A stretch of DNA of 64,000 bases from CAVVPY01 sp963750295 (GCA_963750295.1 CAVVPY010000001.1:1612001-1676000); one strand, 5' to 3'; positions 52,211 to 62,184 are shown, numbered from the stretch's first letter. Numbers and translations are program-made. The notes: generated by a model not told the origin, from the sequence alone.

Positions 52211-53257
52211 GTGACCAGCGAGAGGACGACCGATCCCGTGCATGCCTTCGCGTGCGGTACCTGCCGCAGCCTGATCTTCTTCGACAACACCTCGTGCCTC
52301 ACCTGCGGGTCGGTGCTCGCGTTCGACCGCGCACAGGCCGATCTGGTTGTCGTCCACGAGGGCCTCACCCCGTGCGCGAACCGCACGATCGCCGCCTGCA
52401 ACTGGCTGGCCGAGGTCGGTGCGCCGGACGGGCTGTGCGGCTGCTGCCGGCTCACCCGCACCCGTCCGGCTGACGGTGACGTGGACGGTCTGGCGGCGTT
52501 CACCCGGGCCGAGGCGGCGAAACGGCTGCTCGTCTACCAACTCGACCAGCTCGATCTGCCCACGACGCCGCGGTGGCGCGACCCCGAGCACGGCTTGGCC
52601 TTCGATCTGCTGTCGAGCACGTACTCCCCGGTGACCACCGGCCACGACAGCGGTGTGATCACGATCGACCTCGCCGAGGGCGACGATGCGCATCGCGAGA
52701 GCCTTCGGGTCCAGCTCGCCGAGCCGTACCGCACCCTGCTCGGACATCTCCGCCACGAGATCGGGCACTGGTACTGGGACGTCCTGGTCGACGGGACGGC
52801 GTTCCTCGACAGCTTCCGCGCGCTGTTCGGCGACGAGCGCGCCGACTACGCCGAGGCGCTGCAGGCGCACTACGGCAAGCCGCCGGGCAGGGACTGGGTG
52901 GACGGCTACGTCAGCCACTACGCCGCCGCACACCCGTGGGAGGACTGGGCCGAGACCTTCGCGCACTACCTGCACATGCGCGACACCGTGCAGACGGCCG
53001 CCGCGTGGGGCATCCGGATCGACGGCCCCGACCTGGAGCTGTCGGTGGCCTGGAACGCCGAGCCCGCCGTCACACCGAGCGAGCACTTCGACGGGTTCGA
53101 CGAACTCGCGCAGTCCTGGATCTCGCTGACCCTGACCCTCAACGCGCTCAACACGAGCATGGGCAAGCCGGACCTGTACCCGTTCGTGCTGCGACCCAAG
53201 CCGCTGGAGAAGCTACGTTTCGCCCACAACGTCGTCACCTCGCACCGGCCGCTATGA
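52211..53257 (+). CDS. Putative zinc-binding metallopeptidase (Peptidase_Mx-like)
   Basis: The protein of about 348 residues has an N-terminal zinc ribbon (CGTCRSLIFFDNTSCLTCG, then CxxC pairs around GLCGCCRLTR) and a catalytic-looking HEIGHWYWD motif (HExxH), with AHPWEDWAETFAHYLHM downstream supplying further ligands. This matches the putative zinc-binding peptidase family common near CofC or transglutaminase genes; no substrate is known. The start is GTG 52211 or GTG 52238. Its stop overlaps the cofC ATG (ATGA). Confidence 0.83.
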   Translation: MTSERTTDPVHAFACGTCRSLIFFDNTSCLTCGSVLAFDRAQADLVVVHEGLTPCANRTIAACNWLAEVGAPDGLCGCCRLTRTRPADGDVDGLAAFTRAEAAKRLLVYQLDQLDLPTTPRWRDPEHGLAFDLLSSTYSPVTTGHDSGVITIDLAEGDDAHRESLRVQLAEPYRTLLGHLRHEIGHWYWDVLVDGTAFLDSFRALFGDERADYAEALQAHYGKPPGRDWVDGYVSHYAAAHPWEDWAETFAHYLHMRDTVQTAAAWGIRIDGPDLELSVAWNAEPAVTPSEHFDGFDELAQSWISLTLTLNALNTSMGKPDLYPFVLRPKPLEKLRFAHNVVTSHRPL

Positions 53258-53892
53258 CTCTGCGCTGGACCCTGCTCGTCCCGCTGCGCATGCTGCCGGC
53301 GGCGAAGTCGCGGCTGGCGGCGACGCTGCACGAGGACGAGCACGGGGTGCTGGTGCGCGCGATTCGCACCGACACGCTGCACGCTGCCGGTGCCGCGGCG
53401 CCGGTCGCGCGGGTGGTCGTGGTGACCGACGGCGACGGGGTCCATCCGACGCGGACGTGGTCGTCGTGCAGTCCGCCCCGGGCTCAACGGCGCGCTGCGC
53501 GACGGGGCCGCGCACGCCGCGTCGCACTGGCCCGCGGACGGCATCGCCGCGCTGGTGGGCGACCTGCCCGCGTTGCGGCCGGAGGAACTGGCGGCGGCGC
53601 TCGACGGCCGCCGCCGGGCACGCCCGCTCGTTCGTCCCGGACGCCGACGGGACGGGGACCACCATGCTCGCGGCACGCCCGGGCACGGCCCTCGACCCAC
53701 GGTTCGGACCCGGTTCGGCCGCACGGCACGGCGCTGACGGCCGCCGCGCTCACCGCGGGGCCGGGGCTGCGGCACGACGTCGACACCGTCGAGGACCTGC
53801 ACGCAGCACGACGGCACGGGGTCGGCCCGGCCACCCGGGCCGCCCTCGAGCGGATGCACGACGGCATCGACGGCGTTGTCAGTTCACCGTGA
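53254..53892 (+). CDS. cofC: 2-phospho-L-lactate/phosphoenolpyruvate guanylyltransferase (frame broken about four times)
   Basis: It activates phospholactate or PEP with GTP for coenzyme F420 synthesis. The conceptual protein is about 212 residues: RWTLLVPLRMLPAAKSRLAA (the nucleotide-binding start), VARVVVVTDGDG, PGLNGALRDGAAHAA, IAALVGDLPALRPEELAAAL and a C-terminal GLRHDVDTVEDLHAARRHG. Frame changes lie near 53450, 53475, 53618 and 53728; two look like deletions and two like insertions. It overlaps the upstream peptidase gene by four bases. No other F420 genes are in the window; F420 use is expected elsewhere. Confidence 0.82.
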   Translation: MTLRWTLLVPLRMLPAAKSRLAATLHEDEHGVLVRAIRTDTLHAAGAAAPVARVVVVTDGDGVHPTRTWSSCSPPRAQRRAARRGRARRVALARGRHRRAGGRPARVAAGGTGGGARRPPPGTPARSSRTPTGRGPPCSRHARARPSTHGSDPVRPHGTALTAAALTAGPGLRHDVDTVEDLHAARRHGVGPATRAALERMHDGIDGVVSSP

Positions 53893-53909
53893 CGCGGCAT
53901 GATGAGCTC

Positions 53910-56054
53910 ATGACTATCGGTTCGCAGATTGCCGCCGAACCGCTGATCGAGCCGAGCGAGAACGTCCCTGACGGGGACTTCGTCGCCGAGGCGGACCTCA
54001 GCGCCGACCTTCCGGTCGGCCGGTTCGGCAACCGCGAGCTGTCGTGGCTGGCGTTCAACGAGCGCGTCCTGGCCCTGGCCGACGACGAGGCGCAGCCGCT
54101 GCTCGAGCGGGTCAAGTACCTCGCGATCTTCGCCAGCAACCTCGACGAGTTCTACATGGTGCGCGTCGCCGGCCTCAAGCGTCGCGCGGACATGGGCCTG
54201 CAGGTGCCGTCCGCGGACGGGCTGTCACCACGCGAGGTCCTGGCCGCGCTCGGGTCCCGCATCGGCGAGCTCGTCGAGCGCCACGCCAAGTGTTTCCGTG
54301 ACGTCGTCGAGCCGGCCCTGCACGAACAGGGCATCCACATCCGCCGCTGGGATGCACTCGACAACGAGGAGAAGGCACGCCTGGGCGAGTACTTCCGCAG
54401 CCAGGTCTTCCCCGTCCTGACCCCGCTCGCCGTCGACCCCGCCCACCCGTTCCCGTACATCTCGGGGCAGTCGCTCAACCTGGCCGTCCTCGTCCGCGAT
54501 CTCGAAGGCGGCTCGCAGCGATTCGCCCGGGTCAAGGTGCCCAACAACGTCTCCCGCTTCATCGTGGTGTCGCAGTCCGCGGTCGAGACCGAGTACCTGC
54601 CGCTCGAGGACCTCATCGCCGAGCACCTGTCGATGCTGTTCCCGGGCATGGACGTCGTCGAGCACCATCTGTTCCGGGTGACCCGCAATGCCGACTTCGA
54701 GGTCGAGGAGGACCGGGACGAGGACCTGCTGCAGGCGCTCGAGCGCGAACTGATGCGCCGCCGGTTCGGGCCGGCGGTGCGGCTCGAGGTCACCGACGAC
54801 ATCGATGACGAGGTCGTCGACCTGCTGGTCAGCGAGATCGACGTCGACCGGGACGACGTGCTGCACGTGCCGGGCCTGCTCGACCTCAGCGCGCTGTGGC
54901 AGGTGTACGAGCTGGACCGGCCGAACGCTGAAGGACAAGCCGTTCGTCCCGGCCACCCACCCGCGCTTCGCCGAGGGCGAGGTCCCGAAGTCGGTGTTCT
55001 CGACGCTGCGCGACGGGGACGTGCTCGTGCACCACCCGTACGAGTCCTTCGCCACCAGCGTGCAGCGGTTCATCGAGCAGGCAGCGGCCGACCCGCACGT
55101 CCTCGCGATCAAGCAGACGCTGTACCGCACCTCCGGCGACTCGCCCATCGTCGATGCCCTCATCGACGCGGCGCGAGGCCGGCAAGCAGGTCGTCGCCCT
55201 CGTCGAGATCAAGGCCCGCTTCGACGAGCAGGCCAACATCAAGTGGGCACGTGCGCTCGAGCGCGCGGGCTGCCATGTCGTCTACGGCGTCGTCGGGTTG
55301 AAGACGCACTGCAAGACCGCGCTCGTGGTCCGGCAGGAGGGCGGGCAGATCCGGCGCTACGCCCACGTCGGCACCGGCAACTACAACCCGAAGACCGCAC
55401 GCCTCTACGAGGACCTCGGCCTGTTCACCGCGAACGAGGACATCTGCGCCGACATCACCGACCTGTTCAACGTCCTCACCGGCTATTCGCGGCAGACCGA
55501 GTTCCGCTCCCTGCTCGTCGCCCCGCAGGGGCTGCGGTCAGGACTGATCGAGCGCATCGAGCGCGAGATCGGACACGCACGAGCCGGACGTCCCGCGCAC
55601 ATCAGGTTCAAGACGAACCACCTCGTCGACGAGCACGCCATCGACGCGCTCTACCGGGCGTCCATCGCCGGTGTCCGCGTCGAACTGCTCGTGCGCACGT
55701 TCTGCACGATCCGCTCGCGGCGTCCCCGGCCTGTCCGAGAACATCACCACCCGGTCGATCCTGGGACGCTTCCTCGAACACTCGCGGGTGTACTACTTCG
55801 GCAACAACGGCGCTCCCGAGTACTGGCTCGGCTCGGCCGACCTCATGCACCGCAACCTCGACCGGCGCGTCGAAGTCCTGTGCCAGGTCGCCGACCGCGA
55901 CGCCTGTGCCAACATCAGTGACATGCTCGACCTCGCCTTCTCGGCCGATACCGCGGCCTGGGATCAGCAGCCGGACGGTACCTGGGCACGCTCGGGCGGC
56001 ACCGTCGACTACCAGGAGTCGATGATGCGGCGTCTCGCCGACCGCGGCGAGTAG
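53910..56054 (+). CDS. ppk: Polyphosphate kinase 1 (frame broken three times)
   Basis: It polymerises ATP gamma-phosphate into polyphosphate. The conceptual protein is about 713 residues: FGNRELSWLAFNERVLALAD at the start of the N-domain, FASNLDEFYMVRVAGLKRRA, the phospho-histidine region VVGLKTHCKTALVVRQ, HVGTGNYNPKTARLYEDLG and, after the last break, GVPGLSENITTRSILGRFLE. Extra bases near 54928, 55175 and 55731 break the frame; total length fits three insertions. ATG 53910 is used since the two ATGs just upstream are followed by a stop. Order cofC-ppk-mutT1 equals Rv2983-Rv2985. Confidence 0.88.
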
Positions 56055-56056
56055 CC

Positions 56057-56940
56057 GTGGCGTCGGGCCTGACGCGCGGCGTGGCGGTGCAGGCGGCCGG
56101 CGGCGTCCTGTGGCGACGGCAGGGCTCCACGGCCGAGGTGGCGATCGTCCACCGGCCACGCTATGACGACTGGTCGTCTGCCCAAGGGCAAGCTCGATCC
56201 CGGTGAACCCGAACTGGTCGCTGCCGTGCGTGAAGTGGCGGAGGAGACTCGGTGCGAGCGCCGACGTCTCGCGCCAGATCTGCACCGTCAAGTACCTGAC
56301 CAGCGAGGGGACCAAACGGGTCACGTACTGGGCGATGCGCTACCGGGGCGGTGAGTTCACTCCGAACAGCGAGGTCGACGAACTGCAGTGGCTGCCCATC
56401 GACAAGGCGCGTAAGCGGCTCAGCTACGACATCGACAGGTCGGTGCTCGACGACTTCACCGCGGTGCCCGTCCCCGACGCGGTGATCGTGCTCGTCCGGC
56501 ATGCGAAGGCCGGCAAGCGCAGCGAGTGGCGCGGCCGGGACGCCTTGCGCCCCCTCGACGAGAACGGCCGGCGGCAGGCCGACGCGCTGCGCGAGTTGCT
56601 GGCGTGCTTCGGCCCGAAACACGTGTACTCGGCGGACCGGACGCGCTGCATCGAGACGGTCGCACCGCTTGCCGAGGCGCTCGACCTCCAGGTGCACGTC
56701 GAGTCGGTGTTCTCCGACGACAGCTTTGCCACTGCACCGATGGCGACACAGACCGCGGTACTGGCGCTGGCGAAACCCGACGCGGTGAGCGTCGTCTGCA
56801 GCCAGGGGCTGACCATCCCGAGCCTGATCGACCGACTCGGTCCGGGCGTGCGTTCCTCGGACACCCGCAAAGGCGCGTGGTGGGTGCTCACACTCACCGA
56901 CGGCGACGTCGTGACGGCCGACTACTACTCGCCGCCCTGA
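56057..56940 (+). CDS. mutT1: Nudix hydrolase fused to a SixA-type histidine phosphatase (MutT1-like; frame broken twice)
   Basis: In mycobacteria this two-domain enzyme degrades 8-oxo-dGTP and diadenosine polyphosphates. The conceptual protein is about 293 residues. The Nudix domain (1-145) has LPKGKLDPGEPELVAAVREV and EE plus a downstream Gly of the Nudix box. The histidine phosphatase domain follows, with VIVLVRHAKAGKRSEWRGRD (RHG-like RHA) and a C-terminal VVCSQGLTIP segment. Extra bases near 56178 and 56251 break only the Nudix part. GTG starts two bases after the ppk stop. Confidence 0.87.
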
Positions 56941-56986
56941 TCCAGCCGGCCGCACCGCGTCACCGGCGGGACCGCGCGCCACCAAA

Positions 56987-57034
56987 CGAGTGGTGCGCTG
57001 CCCGCGCCACATCGCGCGGACAGCGCACCACTCG
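56987..57034. terminator. Long hairpin between convergent mutT1 and HU genes
   Basis: CGAGTGGTGCGCTG (56987-57000) and CAGCGCACCACTCG (57021-57034) are a perfect 14-bp inverted repeat. The loop adds a CCGCGC/GCGCGG stem. It stands between two gene ends, so a bidirectional terminator is likely. Confidence 0.75.
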
Positions 57035-57060
57035 CGACAAACTCGGGTCAGGCGGTGCAG

Positions 57061-57556
57061 CTACTTCGAGGCTGCCTTCTTGGCCGGTGCCTTCTTCGCC
57101 GCTGCCTTCTTGGCCGGCGCCTTCTTCGCGGGCGCCTTCTTGGCCGGCGCCTTCTTCGCCGGCGCCTTCTTCGCCGCAACCTTGGCCGGTGCACTCTTGA
57201 CCGCGGCGGCTGCCTTCTTCGCCGGCGCCTTCACCGCGGCGGCCGCCTTCTTCGCCGGCGCCTTGGCCAGCTTCTTCGCGCCACTGGCGATCGCCCGGAA
57301 CTCCGCACCTGCACGGAACGCGGGCACGTTGCGCTTCTTCACCTTGACCGCGGCGCCGGTCGCAGGGTTGCGTGCGGTGCGGGCCGCGCGCTCACGCCGC
57401 TCGAAGATGCCGAAACCAGTGAGCGTTACCTGCTCACCCCGGGCGATGGCGGCGTACACGGTGTCGATGACGGCGTCGAGCGCGACAGAGGCGCGCTTCT
57501 TGTCTTCACTCGAGCCGCTCGGCGAGTGCCTCGATGAACTGGGCCTTGTTGGGCAC
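57061..57556 (-). CDS. hupB: HU-family nucleoid protein with lysine/alanine-rich tail (frame broken once)
   Basis: This histone-like protein shapes the nucleoid; the actinobacterial HupB form has a histone H1-like tail. The conceptual protein is about 164 residues. The HU core (residues 1-95) has NKAQFIEALAERL, VTLTGFGIFERRERAARTAR and NPATGAAVKVKKRNVPAFRA; it is followed by PAKKA/APAKKA repeats. One extra base near 57514 (CTCGAGTGAAG on the coding strand) creates a TGA; removing it gives a continuous protein. GTG 57556 has GGAGGA a few bases upstream. The gene is normally essential in mycobacteria, so the break is probably an error. Confidence 0.88.
57064..57260. repeat. 15-base coding repeat in the HU tail
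   Basis: The forward strand repeats GCCGGCGCCTTCTTC with small changes, encoding APAKK units on the minus strand. At least six near-perfect copies are in tandem (57075-57170), with looser copies to 57260. Such tracts vary in length between strains and are prone to assembly errors. Confidence 0.85.
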
Positions 57557-57726
57557 GTGTCCTCCTGGGACGGGGTTGGTGCGACCGATGGGTCACTTTC
57601 GTCCGCAACGCTAGGACGTTCGGCACCCGACACCAAGCCGATCCGCTTGTGTCGCAGCACTTTCTTTGCGACCCGGCCCGCGTCCGTCAGCCGTCGAGCG
57701 ATGCCATGAGGGCGCAATCCCCAGTA

Positions 57727-58351
57727 TTAGCTGGAGATTCCCGCCGCAACGGTGGGCAACCAGGGTTTGCGCCGTTGTTCGTAATCTTCGACGGCCTCGG
57801 TGTGTCGAAGCGTGATGCCGATGTCGTCGAGGCCCTCCATCAGCCGCCAGCGCGTGTAATCGTCGAGCGTGAAGGCGTGCTTCTGCACCACATCCGCGCT
57901 CGCGCCGGCCCACCGCACCTCGCGCTCGACCACGTCGATGGTCACGTCGGTGCCCGGTTCGCGCTCGATGTCGTCCCACAGCCGCTGCACGACCTGCTCG
58001 TCGAGAACGACGGTGAGCAGCCCTGCCTTGAGCGAGTTGCCGCGGAAGATGTCGCCGAAGCGGGGCGCGATCACCACCTTGAAGCCGTAGTCGAGCAGCG
58101 CCCAGACGGCATGCTCGCGCGAACTGCCCGTGCCGAAGTCAGGACCGGCGACGAGCACCGTCGCGCCGTCGTAGGCGCGACTGGTTCAGCACGAATTCCG
58201 GCTCGTTGGCACGCCACGCGCTGAACAGGCCGTCCTCGAAGCCGGTGCGCGTGATCCGCTTGAGGTACACCGCCGGGATGATCTGGTCGGTGTCGACGTT
58301 GCTGCGCCTGAGCGGGACGGCCGTCCCGGTGTGCACGGTGAACTTGTCCAT
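57727..58351 (-). CDS. leuD: 3-isopropylmalate dehydratase small subunit (frame broken once)
   Basis: With LeuC it isomerises 2-isopropylmalate to 3-isopropylmalate in leucine synthesis. The conceptual protein is about 207 residues: DKFTVHTGTAVPLRRSNVDT, DQIIPAVYLKRI, VLVAGPDFGTGSSREHAVWA (aconitase swivel signature) and NSLKAGLLTVVLDEQ. One extra base near 58180 breaks the frame after EFVLNQ. The start is ATG 58351. A hairpin separates it from leuC. Confidence 0.9.
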
Positions 58352-58378
58352 CGCTACCTCTCGTCCGCTTCTGTCGCC

Positions 58379-58433
58379 TTTGACCCCGCCATGGTCGCTG
58401 GATCGGCTCGATCACGACCAGCGCGGGGTCAAA
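58379..58433 (-). terminator. Hairpin between leuC and leuD covering the leuC stop
   Basis: TTTGACCCCGC (58379-58389) and GCGGGGTCAAA (58423-58433) are perfect 11-bp arms, with inner arms TGGTCG (58392-58397) and CGACCA (58415-58420). The right arm includes the leuC stop codon. It may limit read-through or protect leuC mRNA; the role is inferred. Confidence 0.6.
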
Positions 58434-59847
58434 GCCGGGGGTTGTGGTCCAGGTCGGCCGGGCTGGCCAGGTGGCCGGTGACGGCCGTGGCGGCGGCCAC
58501 GAGCGGCGACACCAGGTGCGTGCGCCCGCCCTTGCCCTGGCGGCCCTCGAAGTTGCGGTTGGACGTGGACGCGCTGCGCTCGCCCGGCGCGAGCTGGTCG
58601 GGATTCATGCCGAGGCACATGGAGCAGCCCGCCTGCCGCCACTCTGCGCCCGCCGCGGTGAAGATGGCGTCCAGCCCCTCGTGCTCGGCCTGCTCACGCA
58701 CCCGCATCGACCCCGGGACGACCAGCATGCGCACCCCGTCGGCGACCTTGCGTCCGTCGATGACATTCGCCACCGCGCGCAGGTCTTCGATCCGGCCGTT
58801 CGTGCACGAACCGACGAACACCGTGTCGACCCTGATGTCGCGTAGCGGCGTCCCTGCGGCGAGGTCCATGTATTCCAGCGCCTTGCGCGCCGCGGCGCGG
58901 TCGCTCTCGTCGGTCGAAACTGTCGGGGTCAGGGACCGCGGCACTCAGCGGCGCGCCCTGAGCCGGGATTGGTTCCCCAGGTGACGAACGGGGCCAGCGT
59001 GCTCGCGTCGAGCGACACCTCGGCGTCGAATTCGGCGTCGTCGTCGGTACGCAGGCTGGTCCAGTACTCGACGGCGGCGTCCCACTGCTCGCCCTGCGGC
59101 GCGTGGGCCGACCCTCGAGGTAGGCGAACGTGGTCTCGTCCGGGGCGATCATGCCTGCGCGGGCACCCCACTCGATGCTCATGTTGCAGACCGTCATCCG
59201 GCCCTCCATGGACATCTGCTCGAACGTCGAGCCGCGGTACTCGACCATGTACCCCTGGCCGCCGCCGGTCCCGGTCTGGGCGATGACGGCGAGGATGACG
59301 TCCTTCGGAGTGACCCCGTCGGGCAGGTCACCGTCGACGGTGACCGCCATCGTCCTCGGCCGGTCCATCGGCAGGGTCTGGGTCGCGAGGACGTGCTCGA
59401 CCTGGCTGGTGCCGATGCCGAACGCGAGCGCGCCGAACGCGCCGTGCGTGGAGGTGTGCGAGTCACCGCAGACGATCGTCATGCCGGGCTGGGTGATCCC
59501 GAGCTGCGGGCCGATCACATGGACGATGCCCTGCTCGGCGTCGCCCATCGGGTAGAGCCGGATGCCGAACTCGGCACAGTTGGTGCGCAACTGCTCGACC
59601 TGCGTGCGGCTGACCGGGTCGGCGATGGGCTTCGAAGATGTCCTGCGTCGGGGACGTTGTGGTCCTCGGTCGCCAGCGTCAGCTCGGGCCGGTGCACGGT
59701 CCGGTCGTTGAGCCGCAGCCCCTCGAAGGCCTGCGGGCTGGTTACCTCGTGCACGAGGTGCAGGTCGATGTAGAGCAGGTCCGGCTCGCCGTCCTTGCGG
59801 TACACGACATGGCTGTCCCAGAGCTTGTCGGCCAGCGTCCGTCCCAT
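58429..59847 (-). CDS. leuC: 3-isopropylmalate dehydratase large subunit (frame broken about five times)
   Basis: This iron-sulfur aconitase-family subunit pairs with LeuD. The conceptual protein is about 471 residues: LADKLWDSHVVYRKDGEPDL, IVCGDSHTSTHGAFGALAFG, the first cluster cysteine in VDTVFVGSCTNGRIEDLR, and CSMCLGMNPDQL with the other two. Four extra bases (near 59650, 59636, 58960, 58917) and one missing C (near 59114, restoring EGRPHAPQGE) account for all breaks, with net change a multiple of three. GGAG lies eight bases before ATG 59847. The divergent IclR gene probably controls it. Confidence 0.88.
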
Positions 59848-59873
59848 GCGCGTCTCCTTGCCATCGATCCAGC

Positions 59874-59902
59874 TTGCATCTCAATATATGAGACTCTAGT
59901 AT
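59874..59902 (+). promoter_or_regulatory. Promoter of the IclR gene with embedded dyad; leuC control region
   Basis: TTGCAT (59874-59879) and TAGTAT (59897-59902) are spaced by exactly 17 bases, and the GTG start at 59909 follows after six bases, so the message is probably leaderless. The spacer carries TCTCA-ATATA-TGAGA (59879-59893). On the other strand the dyad lies about 31 bases before the leuC ATG. A repressor bound there would block both genes. LeuR/NdgR/LtbR-type IclR proteins regulate leuCD in other actinobacteria. Confidence 0.75.
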
Positions 59903-59908
59903 CGGTCT

Positions 59909-60637
59909 GTGGGATATTCTAGCAGCGGCCGTCAACCCTCCAGCGGCATCGGCGTCGTCGACAAGGCGGTGACGATCCTGGCCGCCGTCGCGGGCGCACC
60001 GCGCACCCTGGCCGAGTTGGTCGAGGTCACCGGACTCCCGCGCGCGACCGCCCACCGGCTGGCCGTCGCGCTCGAAGTGCACCGGCTGGTCTCGCGCGAC
60101 GTCGAGGGCCGCTTCGTCCTGGGCGCGCGTGTGGGCGAGTTCGCCGCCACCTTGCCGGATCCGCTGATATCGGCCGCCGCGCCCGTCCTCGCCTGGGTGC
60201 GGGACGAGTGCGGTGAGAGCGCCCAGCTCTACCGGCGCGACGGCGCCGAGCGAGTCTGCGTCGCGGCCGCGGAGCGGACCACCGGGTTGCGCACCGCGGT
60301 GCCGGTCGGCAGCCGCCTGCCACTGACCGCGGGGTCGGGCGCCCAGGTGCTGTGCGCGTGGGCCGAACCGGCCTCGATCGTTGACATCGTGGCCGGCTCG
60401 GAGTTCACCCCCCAGTTGTTCGCCGAGGTCCGCCGGCGCGGCTGGGCACAGTCGGTGGCCCAGCGGGAGGCGGGCGTGGCCTCGGTATCGGCGCCGGTGC
60501 GCGGACGGTCGGGGGACGTGGTGGCCGCGCTGTCGGCGTCCGGCCCGATCGAGCGGCTCGGGCGTACCCCGGGTCAGCGCCTGGCACCGATCCTGGTCGC
60601 GGGCGCCCGGCGGATCACCGCTGCGCTGAGCGGCTGA
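59909..60637 (+). CDS. ndgR: IclR-family regulator of leucine genes (NdgR/LtbR-like)
   Basis: The intact protein of about 242 residues has an N-terminal winged HTH (GVVDKAVTILAAVAGAPRTL, then ELVEVTGLPRATAHRLAVAL) and a C-terminal IclR effector domain (SAAAPVLAWVRDECGESAQL, LPLTAGSGAQVLCAW, GWAQSVAQREAGVASVSAPV). It sits divergent from leuC-leuD, exactly as NdgR in Streptomyces and LtbR in Corynebacterium, which control leucine and related biosynthesis. No Shine-Dalgarno precedes the GTG; a consensus promoter ends six bases upstream. Autoregulation through the spacer dyad is likely. Confidence 0.9.
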   Translation: MGYSSSGRQPSSGIGVVDKAVTILAAVAGAPRTLAELVEVTGLPRATAHRLAVALEVHRLVSRDVEGRFVLGARVGEFAATLPDPLISAAAPVLAWVRDECGESAQLYRRDGAERVCVAAAERTTGLRTAVPVGSRLPLTAGSGAQVLCAWAEPASIVDIVAGSEFTPQLFAEVRRRGWAQSVAQREAGVASVSAPVRGRSGDVVAALSASGPIERLGRTPGQRLAPILVAGARRITAALSG

Positions 60638-60644
60638 GCGTCGG

Positions 60645-62086
60645 CTACCAGTTCGTCGCGACGTAGGTGGTCTCGAGGTACTCGTCGATGCCCTCGTAGC
60701 CGCCCTCGCGACCCAACCCGGACTGCTTGACGCCGCCGAACGGCGCGGCCGGGTCGGACACCAGCCCGCGGTTGAGCCCGATCATGCCCACCTCGAGGCG
60801 CTCGCAGACGCGCAGCCCGCGGGCGAGGGACGCGTACACGTACCCGGTCAGCCCCATCTCCGAGTCGTTCGCGATCGCGAGCGCGTCCTGCTCGTCGCGC
60901 ACCGAGATGATCGGCGCCACCGGCCCGAACACCTCCTCGGTCGCGGCCGCGGAATCGCGCGGGACGTCGGTGAGGACGGTCGCCGGGTAGAAGAATCCGG
61001 GCCCGGACGGTCGCGTGCCACCGAGCACGAGCGAGGCGCCCGCGGCAACGGTCCGATCGACCTTGTCGGCGATCCCGTCGACGGCGTCCGCGTTGATCAT
61101 CGGACCGAGCTGGGTGTCCTCCGCGGTCCCCGGACCGACCCGCAGCGCGGCCATCCGCTCGGCCAGCTTCGCCGCGAACTCGTCGGCGACCGACGACTGG
61201 ACGAGGAACCGGTTCGCCGCCGTGCACGCCTGCCCGCCGTTGCGCATCTTCGCCAGCATCGCGCCGTCGACGGCGGCATCGAGGTCGGCATCGTCGAGCA
61301 CGATGAACGGGTCGTTGCCGCCGAGCTCCATCGAGCAGTTCACGATCCGGTCGGCCGCCTGCTTCAGCAGCGCGCTGCCGACGCCGGTCGACCCGGTGAA
61401 CGACAGCTTGCGCACGCGCGCGTCGGCCAGTGCGGTCGCGACCAGACTCGTCGGGTCGTCGGTGGTCAGCACGTTCACGACGCCCGCCGGCGCGCCTGCC
61501 TCGGCCATGATCGACGCGAGCAGCAGCGCCGTCAGCGGGGTGTCCCCCGCGGGCTTGAGCACGACGGTGCAGCCGGCCGCCAGCGCCGGTCCGATCTTGC
61601 GCGTCGCCATCGCAGCCGGGAAGTTCCACGGCGTGAGCAGCAGGGCCACGCCGACCGGCTTGCGGAAGGTCAGGATCCGGTTCGCCCCGGACGGCGCCAT
61701 GCGCAGCTCGCCACCGACGCGCACCGCCTCCTCGCCGAACCAGCGGAAGAACTCGGCGGCGTAGGTGACCTCACCGCGCGCGTCGGTCAGCGACTTGCCC
61801 ATCTCGAGTGACATGAGCAGGGCGAGTTCCTCGCGCGCGCGCGATGCATCAGCTCGAAGGTGCGGCGCAGCACCTCACCACGCTCGCGAGGCGGGGCTGC
61901 GGCCCACTCGGGCTGCGCGGCAGCAGCGGCGGACACCGCGCGCTGCACGTCGTCCGCCCCGGCGCGCGGTACCGAGGTGATCTCGTCGCCGGTCGAGGGA
62001 TCCAGCACGGCGAAGGACCCGGCAGCGCCGCCGGTCCACTTGCCATCGATGAACATCTCCGTCGGGGTGCCGGCAGGAAGCGTCAT
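60645..62086 (-). CDS. gabD: NAD(P)-dependent aldehyde dehydrogenase, succinate-semialdehyde type (frame broken once)
   Basis: It oxidises an aldehyde, probably succinate semialdehyde, to the acid. The conceptual protein is about 479 residues: TEMFIDGKWTGGAAGSFAVL, LLTPWNFPAAMATRKIGPAL, FTGSTGVGSALLKQAADRIV, catalytic glutamate in SMELGGNDPFIVLDD and catalytic cysteine in MRNGGQACTAANRFLVQ. A two-base excess in a (CG)6 tract near 61831-61842 breaks the frame after FELMHRAR; removing it continues as EELALLMSLEMGKSL. It is convergent with ndgR (7-base gap) and divergent from the lipase gene. Confidence 0.87.
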
Positions 62087-62171
62087 GGGGCCAAGCTTGC
62101 CACCGCCGTGCCGGACCCGAATGGCACATATTTCTGAGTGCACAACTGTGCACCCGGGCGCGATTCGGCGC

Positions 62172-62177
62172 TAGGGT
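62172..62177 (+). promoter_or_regulatory. -10 element (TAGGGT) of probable leaderless lipase gene
   Basis: TAGGGT ends seven bases before ATG 62185, with no Shine-Dalgarno sequence. Confidence 0.45.
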
Positions 62178-62184
62178 CCGAACC

